Origin: an uncultured Taibaiella sp.
GTDB lineage: Bacteria > Bacteroidota > Bacteroidia > Chitinophagales > Chitinophagaceae
DNA length: 5,436 nucleotides
Direction of reading: 5' to 3'
Assembly: GCA_937871155.1 (NCBI GenBank)
Contig: CALMXV010000137.1
Location: 1-5,436, forward strand
The position numbers were made by a program, and so were the translations under genes. This document shows positions 1 to 4,061 of this stretch, piece after piece (the first letter of the stretch is position 1; every line of letters begins with the position of its first letter). A model generated the notes under the pieces. It was not told where the DNA came from. It worked only from the letters and a program-made list of their open reading frames with translations, and searched no databases.

Positions 1-299
1 GTTTAAGTAAAAACAATATGGCTAAACTTGATAAGGCTTTTCATTTTACGAATTCCGGAAATAGTGAAATTGCTTGTATATGGTTTGTAATAGCAATTAA
101 AACAAACTACTCTTCTGCATATCCTGCATTAGATAAGTTCTTGAGTTCTGTTGGTAGAAGGAAATTTATTGAACCAATCTATGAAGCAATGATGAAAAGT
201 GGGAAAGAGAAAATGGCTAAAGAAATCTATGAAAAGTATCGCCAAAACTATCACCCATTAGCACAGATGACTTTAGATAAACTAGTATTGAAACAGTAA
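1..299 (+). CDS. M1 family aminopeptidase, C-terminal fragment (leukotriene A4 hydrolase-like)
   Basis: This is the 3' end of a gene that begins left of the window. The reading frame is open from base 3, so the ATG at 18 is most likely internal and not a start. The roughly 98 visible residues resemble the all-helical C-terminal domain of LTA4-hydrolase-type M1 zinc aminopeptidases. The landmarks are an NSEI-x-x-x-W stretch (the family helix with SEI-R-W), a GRRKFIEPIYEAM segment matching the family's GR-x-KF-x-P-L, and a YHP-x-A-x-M ending. These enzymes remove N-terminal residues from peptides. The catalytic HEXXH-E zinc site lies in the missing upstream part, so activity cannot be judged. 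The gene ends in TAA at 297-299. No clear + strand terminator follows. Family assignment rests on pattern recognition of the C-terminal domain only. Confidence 0.78.
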   Translation, partial: LSKNNMAKLDKAFHFTNSGNSEIACIWFVIAIKTNYSSAYPALDKFLSSVGRRKFIEPIYEAMMKSGKEKMAKEIYEKYRQNYHPLAQMTLDKLVLKQ

Positions 300-365
300 G
301 CTTTAACAAATGAAATTAGATTGAAAAAATTTCGTCATAAACATTAACTGGCTTTTTTAAAAAAA

Positions 366-392
366 ATCCCGATGTACTAAATACATCGGGAT
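366..392 (-). terminator. Orphan rho-independent terminator, minus-strand orientation
   Basis: A perfect 11-bp stem (366-376 pairing with 382-392, core CCCGATGTA/TACATCGGG) encloses a 5-base loop. On the + strand it is preceded by eight or more A residues (359-366) and followed by AGGACTG, so there is no U tract after it. Read on the minus strand, the same hairpin is followed by a run of T, as an intrinsic terminator requires. No minus-strand gene is recognised to its right. It may still block read-through by pairing alone, but orientation argues against its being the aminopeptidase terminator. Confidence 0.6.
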
Positions 393-475
393 AGGACTGT
401 ACTTACTAACCCATCGTAAGTCATACAAATATCTACAAAATTTTTGTAAATAAAAACACTGAAAAAGTAAGCTTA

Positions 476-483
476 TATTTTTG
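476..483 (+). promoter_or_regulatory. Candidate -7 promoter element upstream of hsp20
   Basis: TATTTTTG matches the Bacteroidota -7 consensus TAnnTTTG exactly. A convincing -33 TTG is not found at the usual 17-23 base spacing; the nearest TTTTTG (441-446) is too far upstream. If used, transcription would start near 487 and leave a leader of about 160 bases before the ATG at 647. A weaker alternative is TTGGTTTG at 607-614 (one mismatch), which would give a leader of about 30 bases. Confidence 0.3.
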
Positions 484-514
484 GTAGAATTTTAAAAAAA
501 TCGACCTGAAACAT

Positions 515-556
515 GCCATTATGGCGCTCATCGAATTATCCAGATGCCATATTGGC
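515..556 (+). promoter_or_regulatory. Paired short dyads, possible leader hairpin of hsp20
   Basis: GCCATTATGGC (515-525) and GCCATATTGGC (546-556) are each self-complementary. They can also pair with each other over 11 positions with one mismatch, with a short inner ATC/GAT stem (530-532 with 543-545). A T-rich stretch, TTTTATCTTTT, follows. Two local hairpins and one long hairpin are thus mutually exclusive. Function is unknown; this could be an attenuator-like element or chance. Confidence 0.3.
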
Positions 557-610
557 TTTTATCTTTTAGAATTTCTGTAAATAATTCAGTAATCTACAAC
601 TGGAACTTGG

Positions 611-674
611 TTTGATTTGAACTTAGAAATTCAAAAAAATCAAATCATGTATCAAATCAAAAATCAAATCAACA
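611..674 (+). repeat. Three 12-base repeats over the hsp20 start, complementary to the leader
   Basis: ATCAAATCA occurs at 639-647, 651-659 and 663-671, exactly 12 bases apart; the first copy ends on the A of the ATG. The leader segment TTTGATTTGA at 611-620 is the exact reverse complement of 652-661 (10 bp). Its 613-620 part pairs with 640-647 (8 bp), and 9 bp can form with the third copy. Each pairing would place the ATG within or inside the loop of an A-U-rich hairpin. In the protein the repeats encode a QI recurring every four residues, so low-complexity coding sequence is the simple alternative explanation. Confidence 0.5.
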
Positions 675-1087
675 AAATGCCAATGTCATTTAGTAACCTT
701 CTTGAAGACATTTTCAATAATGGCAAATCACTGACAGATGAAATATGGAGTGAATCTAAACTCCATGTACCTGTAAACATTTCAGAATCAGAAAACGCAT
801 ACATCATCAGTGTAATTGCTCCTGGAATTAAAAAAGAAGATGTAAAGATTAGCTTAGAAAAAAATGTTCTCAGTATCGCATATGACCAAAGCGAATTAAA
901 CACTGAGTCAAATAACAAAACACTAAGATGCGAATACAAATTGAAGCCTTTCAAAAGGAGTTTTACCTTAAATGAAAAAATCAATACCGCTGAAATTGAA
1001 GCTAAATACCTTGATGGCATCTTGGATATTACGTTACCAAAAAAAGAAACAACCGAACCCGAAAACCAAACTATCACTATTGCATAA
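647..1087 (+). CDS. Small heat shock protein, Hsp20/alpha-crystallin family
   Basis: An ATP-independent cytoplasmic holdase that binds unfolding proteins during heat or other stress and passes them to DnaK/ClpB. From the ATG at 647 the protein has 146 residues, the usual bacterial size. The N-terminal arm contains SFSNLLEDIFN, as in other Bacteroidota Hsp20 proteins. The alpha-crystallin domain runs from about residue 41 (VPVNISE) to 133 (LPKK). It holds the signature A-K-Y-L-D-G-I-L at 119-126. The C-terminal I-x-I anchor that docks neighbouring dimers is ITI at 143-145. The frame is open upstream to a TTG at 617, but the ATG fits the family length and is preceded by an A-rich stretch typical of this phylum. 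ATG at 677 is another possible start. The gene stands alone, with its own terminator at 1106-1142. Regulation may involve leader structure around the start codon. Confidence 0.93.
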   Translation: MYQIKNQINKMPMSFSNLLEDIFNNGKSLTDEIWSESKLHVPVNISESENAYIISVIAPGIKKEDVKISLEKNVLSIAYDQSELNTESNNKTLRCEYKLKPFKRSFTLNEKINTAEIEAKYLDGILDITLPKKETTEPENQTITIA

Positions 1088-1105
1088 ATAACCCCCTAAA
1101 CCTCC

Positions 1106-1142
1106 AATCCGTTTTAGATTAAACTCTAAAACGGATTTTTTT
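1106..1142 (+). terminator. Rho-independent terminator of hsp20
   Basis: A perfect 13-bp stem (1106-1118 with 1125-1137, core ATCCGTTTTAGA/TCTAAAACGGAT) with a 6-base loop is followed by seven T residues (1136-1142). It lies 18 bases after the hsp20 stop. It separates hsp20 from the toxin-antitoxin operon. Confidence 0.93.
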
Positions 1143-1148
1143 ATAAAA

Positions 1149-1194
1149 ACAAATGACAATTGACGATATTTCAAAGACAAATGCGTATATTTGT
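1149..1194 (+). promoter_or_regulatory. Candidate antitoxin operator (ACAAAT half-sites)
   Basis: ACAAATG appears at 1149-1155 and 1177-1183, and the inverted half-site ATTTGT at 1189-1194. The last two form a dyad, ACAAAT-N6-ATTTGT, that covers the -7 box, so a protein bound there would block RNA polymerase. Xre antitoxins of Xre-RES systems are known to repress their own promoter. That this motif is the site is inferred from its position and repetition only. Confidence 0.4.
1160..1193 (+). promoter_or_regulatory. Promoter of the xre-res operon
   Basis: The -7 element TATATTTG at 1186-1193 is an exact TAnnTTTG match. A TTG at 1160-1162 serves as -33 with a 23-base spacer, at the long end of the accepted range. 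Transcription would start near 1197-1198, leaving a leader of about ten bases before the ATG at 1208. The element overlaps a dyad that could be the antitoxin's operator. Confidence 0.6.
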
Positions 1195-1207
1195 TGAAAA
1201 TTAAAAC

Positions 1208-1660
1208 ATGAAACAATATAAAGCAAAATCTAGCGCACCTCATTTTCTTGAAGAACAGCAAATAAACTATAGTATTGTTGATGATCGTAATGTTTTGCTT
1301 TTAATAAATACTGTAAAACAAGGCATCAATTATGATACCTTTATCAACATTACCCAAAAAAGTCCATTTAATATTGAGGAATGGTGTGACTATTTACATA
1401 TTTCTGAAAGAACTGTGCAACGGTATAAAAAAGACAACAAATCATTTGACCCAATCTATTCTGAAAAAATTATTGAGCTTACTATGCTTTTTAAATATGG
1501 TTTTGAGGTATTTGGCTCAAAAGAAAACTTCAATTTATGGCTCAATGCAAAAAGCATCGCTTTAGGCGGCTTTAAACCTAAAGAATTATTAGATACTTCT
1601 TTTGGAATTTCATTAATTAAAAATGAACTTACCGCCATAGAACACGGAGTACTTGCATGA
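1208..1660 (+). CDS. Antitoxin of Xre-RES system, Xre/MbcA/ParS toxin-binding family
   Basis: This protein of 150 residues neutralises the RES toxin by binding it and probably represses the shared promoter. The middle (about 52-80) holds a helix-turn-helix-like stretch, with WCDYLHISERTVQRY as the likely recognition region. The C-terminus (about 100-150) is the toxin-binding domain (DUF2384): FGSKENFNLWLNA, then FKPKELLDTSFG, then a final IEHGVLA. This matches the family pattern P-x-E-L-L-x-T-x-x-G followed by I-E-H-G-V-x-A. The last helix normally inserts into the toxin's active-site cleft. The stop TGA (1658-1660) overlaps the toxin ATG by four bases (ATGA), a sign of translational coupling. 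The reading frame is intact, unlike that of its partner. Identity is very likely from both domain pattern and neighbour. Confidence 0.93.
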   Translation: MKQYKAKSSAPHFLEEQQINYSIVDDRNVLLLINTVKQGINYDTFINITQKSPFNIEEWCDYLHISERTVQRYKKDNKSFDPIYSEKIIELTMLFKYGFEVFGSKENFNLWLNAKSIALGGFKPKELLDTSFGISLIKNELTAIEHGVLA

Positions 1661-2120
1661 TTGTATATAGACTCGTAAAATCAAAATGGAGTGAAAACCT
1701 TTCTGGCAAAGGAGCAGAACTTGCAGGTGGAAGATGGAATAGCAAGGGTACTTCAATGTTGTACACCTCATCCTCCAGAGCACTATGTGTAGCAGAAATT
1801 TCAGTTCATTTACCTTTAGGAATTATCCCAATTGACTATAGCATCATTAGTATTTCTATTCCTGATGAAATAAACATTATGGAAATTCATCCTTCCACAT
1901 TACCCAAAAATTGGAATTGTTTCCCCTACGATGATGCAACACAAAAATTGGGTGATTTATTTATTAAAGAGGAAAAGTATTTAATTTTGAAAGTGCCTCG
2001 GCAGTTGTTCAAGGTGATTATAATTTGCTTATTAATCCACTCCATAGTCAGATAAATTCAATAAAAATTGATTCAAAAGAGCTGTTTCATTTTGATGATC
2101 GAATGTTTCTAAAGCGATAA
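1657..2120 (+). pseudogene. RES-domain toxin (NAD-degrading), frameshifted
   Basis: RES toxins such as MbcT and Pseudomonas putida Res consume NAD+ in the cytoplasm. The start overlaps the antitoxin stop (ATGA). The first 114 residues are typical: YRLVK, GAELAGGRWNSKG with conserved Arg26, then LYTSSSRALCVAEISVHL with Tyr36 and conserved Glu47. After VP at 1993-1998 the frame becomes RQLFKV and stops at 2053-2055. One frame over, from base 1998, the text resumes as SAVVQGDYNLLINPLHSQ and continues through FHFDDRMFLKR to TAA at 2118-2120, which is the family's usual C-terminus. A single missing base near 1998 therefore breaks a protein that would have 154 residues. The break falls on the conserved serine, the S of RES (would-be residue 115). 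No slippery heptamer is seen. It could be a real inactivation or a sequencing error. Confidence 0.88.
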
Positions 2121-2141
2121 TTTTTTCAATTTATTTCTAAC

Positions 2142-2163
2142 TACTGTTACCAATGTTACAGTA
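2142..2163 (+). promoter_or_regulatory. Crp/Fnr-like operator dyad upstream of osmC
   Basis: TACTGTTAC-CAAT-GTTACAGTA is a dyad of two 9-base arms with one mismatch. Its core, TGTTA-N6-TTACA (2145-2160), has the same geometry as the Crp site TGTGA-N6-TCACA. A near-consensus -7 element, CAAATTTG, lies at 2182-2189. A start site near 2194 would place the dyad centre at about -41.5, the classical class II activator position. No regulator gene is visible in the window, so the binding protein is a guess. Confidence 0.5.
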
Positions 2164-2245
2164 ATAAAATTTGTATTGCCTCAAATTTGCTAAATCAAAA
2201 TCATTTGATGTAAATAATAATCAAAAAATAAAATTTAGCTTAGTT

Positions 2246-2686
2246 ATGAAACACGAAATTGAAACACAATGGATGGGTAAAATGCAATTTAATGCATTAG
2301 TAAATGAACATACAATCATAATGGATACTCCGGAAAGAATTGGTGGGGAAGATCTAGGTACAATTCCTAAACCTCTTGTATTAACGGCACTTTCAGGATG
2401 TACAGGCATGGATGTAGTGGCTTTACTTCGTAAGCAAGGTATCGAACTTAATAATTTCAACATAAAGGTTTCCGGAGAAATCAGTAAACAACAACCCATA
2501 GAATATGTTGCCATTCATGTTGTGTATGATATTACTGGTGACATCAATTATCAACAACCAACTTTTGATGTAATCATGACTTCACAAGAAAAAATATGTG
2601 GTGTCAGCAGCATGTTAAAAAAAATTATGCCTGTTACATGGAGTATTCTTTATAATGGAACTGAAATCTTCAATAATCAACATTAA
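2246..2686 (+). CDS. OsmC/Ohr family protein
   Basis: OsmC-family proteins are small cytoplasmic homodimers that use two cysteines to reduce organic hydroperoxides or act on related reactive species such as persulfides. From the ATG at 2246 the product has 146 residues, close to the family norm. The first cysteine is Cys52 in ALSGCTGMDVV, and the second is Cys118 in EKICGVSSMLKK. The PKPLVLTALSGC helix and the central VSGE-x(7)-P sheet region fit the YhfA-like branch, often annotated simply as OsmC family protein. The frame stays open upstream to a TTG at 2171, but those 25 extra residues do not look like the family and lie before the likely transcription start. It is the first gene of a four-gene run, with rhodanese 44 bases downstream. 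The substrate is not evident. Confidence 0.9.
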   Translation: MKHEIETQWMGKMQFNALVNEHTIIMDTPERIGGEDLGTIPKPLVLTALSGCTGMDVVALLRKQGIELNNFNIKVSGEISKQQPIEYVAIHVVYDITGDINYQQPTFDVIMTSQEKICGVSSMLKKIMPVTWSILYNGTEIFNNQH

Positions 2687-2730
2687 ACTTTAAAACATTT
2701 TCTTTAAATATTTTTTAAAACAACCAATTT

Positions 2731-2985
2731 ATGAACAACAAACCAACAATTATCGATGTAAGAACGCCCATGGAATTTATGGGTGGACATGTAGTGGGTA
2801 GCATTAACATTCCTCTTAATGAATTACCTAATCGAATAGAAGAAGTAAAACAGCTGCAACAACCATATATACTTTGTTGTGCAAGTGGCGGGAGAAGTGG
2901 ACAAGCAGCTAACTATTTAAAAAGCCTTGGTATGGATTGTATGAATGGTGGAAGCTGGTTAGATGTAAATTCGAAAGTTCAGTAA
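2731..2985 (+). CDS. Short single-domain rhodanese (sulfurtransferase)
   Basis: Rhodaneses move sulfane sulfur from donors such as thiosulfate or persulfides to an acceptor through a cysteine persulfide. The family landmarks are present: IIDVRTPMEF (7-16), GHVVGSINIPL (19-29), and the active loop CASGGR with catalytic Cys50 and Arg55. The NGGSW motif comes near the end. A second cysteine, Cys49, directly precedes the catalytic one. At 84 residues it is shorter than the usual 100 or so. It starts almost at the first core strand and lacks the N-terminal helix seen in its paralogue at 3588. An in-frame TAA at 2716-2718 prevents a longer product. The next gene starts 19 bases on. It shares about half its residues with the second rhodanese by hand alignment, so the two are paralogues. 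Confidence 0.93.
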   Translation: MNNKPTIIDVRTPMEFMGGHVVGSINIPLNELPNRIEEVKQLQQPYILCCASGGRSGQAANYLKSLGMDCMNGGSWLDVNSKVQ

Positions 2986-3004
2986 TTTTATAAAAAAAAT
3001 AATC

Positions 3005-3586
3005 ATGTTGAACGAAGCTTTTTGGGATAATCGTTATATAAATAATGACACCGGATGGGATATGAAACAAGTCTCTCCTCCTTTAAAAAGTATTATTGAT
3101 TCGTTAAATGACAAGCACTTAAAAATTTTAATTCCAGGATGTGGAAATGCTTATGAAGCTGCATCTCTCGCTCTACAAGGGTTTACTAATGTCACCTTAA
3201 TCGACATAGCTCCAACACTTATAAATAGGCTAAAAAAACAATTTTCCGATTCAAATATACAAATAGTATTAGGAGATTTTTTTGATCATCAAGGAGGTTA
3301 TGACTTAATCCTAGAGCAAACATTTTTTTGTGCATTAAACCCAAAACTAAGACCTGACTATGTTCATAAATGTTTTGAACTTTTGAATCAAAGTGGTTCT
3401 TTACGTGGTGTTTTATTCAACATAAATTTTGAAAATGATGGGCCACCATTTGGTGGAACCCAATCTGAATATGAATCTTTATTTTCTCCTAGCTTCTATT
3501 TAGAACACATTGATATTTGTCAAAACTCTATTGAAAAAAGGCAAGGGAATGAATTGCTAATTAATTTTAAAACAACAAAAAAATAA
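3005..3586 (+). CDS. SAM-dependent methyltransferase, TPMT family
   Basis: This 193-residue class I methyltransferase belongs to the thiopurine S-methyltransferase family (PF05724). That family includes bacterial TPMT and plant halide/thiol methyltransferases that use bisulfide, thiocyanate or halides. The N-terminal FWDNRY (6-11) and TGWDMKQVSPPL (16-27) are typical of the family. SAM-binding motif I is ILIPGCGNAYEA (41-52), followed by an acidic end of strand 2 in LIDIAP (Asp67). GDFF (90-93) comes next, then the family's EQTFFCALNP with RPDYV (104-120). PPFGGT (147-152) is also conserved. It sits between two rhodaneses, 19 bases after the first and one base before the second. That position suggests a sulfur-containing acceptor such as sulfide, thiol or thiocyanate, but the substrate is inferred and not visible in the sequence. 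Confidence 0.9.
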   Translation: MLNEAFWDNRYINNDTGWDMKQVSPPLKSIIDSLNDKHLKILIPGCGNAYEAASLALQGFTNVTLIDIAPTLINRLKKQFSDSNIQIVLGDFFDHQGGYDLILEQTFFCALNPKLRPDYVHKCFELLNQSGSLRGVLFNINFENDGPPFGGTQSEYESLFSPSFYLEHIDICQNSIEKRQGNELLINFKTTKK

Positions 3587-3587
3587 A

Positions 3588-3902
3588 ATGGTACTAAATA
3601 TTATCAAGCGACTTTTAGGCTTGGGGCCAAAGACAGACTACAAAGAACTAATGAAAAATGGTGCTCAAATAATTGATGTAAGAACATCAGGTGAGTTTCA
3701 TTCTGGTCATATAAAAGGTTCGGTAAACATACCTTTACAACAATTAAGTGCGAATATAAAAAAGATAAAAAAAGACAAACCAATAATTACTTGTTGTGCT
3801 TCTGGAATGCGTAGTGCTTCTGCAAAGTCAATTTTAAAATCAAATGGTTTTGCTGAAGTATATAATGGAGGTGGCTGGGCAAGCCTTCAACAAAAACTAT
3901 AA
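3588..3902 (+). CDS. Single-domain rhodanese (sulfurtransferase)
   Basis: This 104-residue sulfurtransferase has the complete single-domain form common in Bacteroidota. An N-terminal segment, LLGLGPKTDYKELMKNG (9-25), leads into IIDVRTSGEF (28-37) and GHIKGSVNIPL (40-50). The active loop is CASGMR, with catalytic Cys70 and Arg75, and again a preceding cysteine (Cys69). NGGGW follows near the C-terminus. A six-residue loop from Cys to Arg is the form seen in GlpE-like sulfurtransferases and not in arsenate reductase-like phosphatases. The ATG lies one base after the methyltransferase stop, so translation is probably coupled. It ends the operon, and a hairpin terminator follows at 3944-3994. 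No signal peptide is seen, so it should act in the cytoplasm. Confidence 0.93.
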   Translation: MVLNIIKRLLGLGPKTDYKELMKNGAQIIDVRTSGEFHSGHIKGSVNIPLQQLSANIKKIKKDKPIITCCASGMRSASAKSILKSNGFAEVYNGGGWASLQQKL

Positions 3903-3943
3903 ATAAACTAAAGTTATTTTAAGGTCTATAAATGCCTTTATTC

Positions 3944-3994
3944 ATTCCAATGTGTTTGTGAACTTAATCGTACAAGCGCATTGGGATTCTTTTT
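3944..3994 (+). terminator. Wobble-rich hairpin terminator after the sulfur operon
   Basis: Bases 3944-3960 pair with 3971-3987 to give 17 continuous pairs with a 10-base loop. Four of them (3946-3985, 3953-3978, 3955-3976, 3960-3971) are G-U wobbles. These pairs exist only in + strand RNA; in minus RNA they become A-C mismatches, which sets the direction. TTCTTTTT follows (3987-3994). It is a less perfect terminator than the hsp20 one but well placed 42 bases after the last stop codon. Confidence 0.6.
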
Positions 3995-4049
3995 GGGTTT
4001 TACTTTACGACACTTATTAAAATGATATGTTTATTTAATCACTACTTAA

Positions 4050-4057
4050 TACTTTTG
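4050..4057 (+). promoter_or_regulatory. Promoter -7 element of rluD, at the start codon
   Basis: TACTTTTG is an exact TAnnTTTG match that ends only four bases before the ATG at 4062. In Bacteroidota transcription starts roughly four to six bases after this element, so the mRNA would begin at or next to the ATG. The -33 region (ATG or TTT around 4027-4032) is only weakly conserved. Confidence 0.6.
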
Positions 4058-4061
4058 CGCC

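Larger units (their letters stand above)
300..646. other. Gene-free interval between the aminopeptidase and hsp20
   Basis: About 350 bases hold no recognisable protein gene, tRNA or insertion sequence on either strand. What can be seen is a perfect hairpin at 366-392 whose A/T tract suits termination on the minus strand, and a 7-bp dyad of TACAAAA/TTTTGTA around 434-448. There is also an exact TAnnTTTG promoter element at 476-483, a pair of short GCC/GGC dyads at 515-556, and a segment at 611-620 complementary to repeats at the hsp20 start. The right half is most simply the promoter and leader region of hsp20. The left half could be the remains of a lost minus-strand gene. Confidence 0.6.

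Noticed and set aside
401..421. ACTTAC/GTAAGT dyad as an insertion sequence end
   Set aside because: It is a six-base stem with no matching partner end, target duplication or transposase remnant nearby.
513..569. Short plus-strand reading frame of 18 codons starting MPLWRSSNYPD
   Set aside because: It has no homology that I recognise and no separate signals, and it coincides with the self-complementary leader dyads, so chance is the better explanation.
617..646. TTG start of hsp20 ten codons upstream
   Set aside because: The ATG at 647 gives the normal family length of 146 residues, and the extra residues are low-complexity and look like leader sequence.
664..1077. Minus-strand reading frame of 137 codons opposite hsp20
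   Set aside because: It is the shadow of the well-supported hsp20 frame and has no recognisable domain.
1034..1261. Minus-strand reading frame of 75 codons
   Set aside because: It runs through the hsp20 terminator and the toxin-antitoxin promoter and has no family resemblance.
1332..1565. Plus-strand reading frame inside the antitoxin gene
   Set aside because: It overlaps the clearly recognised antitoxin in another frame and shows no domain.
1990..2004. Programmed frameshift in the RES gene
   Set aside because: There is no slippery heptamer and no obvious stimulatory structure at the junction; a plain one-base loss explains the data.
2171..2245. TTG start of osmC 25 codons upstream
   Set aside because: The extension does not resemble the family N-terminus and lies upstream of the likely transcription start near 2194.
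2221..2514. Minus-strand reading frame opposite osmC
   Set aside because: It mirrors the osmC coding region and shows no independent support.
3918..3940. AAGG/CCTT mini-hairpin after the second rhodanese
   Set aside because: It has only four base pairs and no useful T run; the hairpin at 3944-3987 is far stronger.
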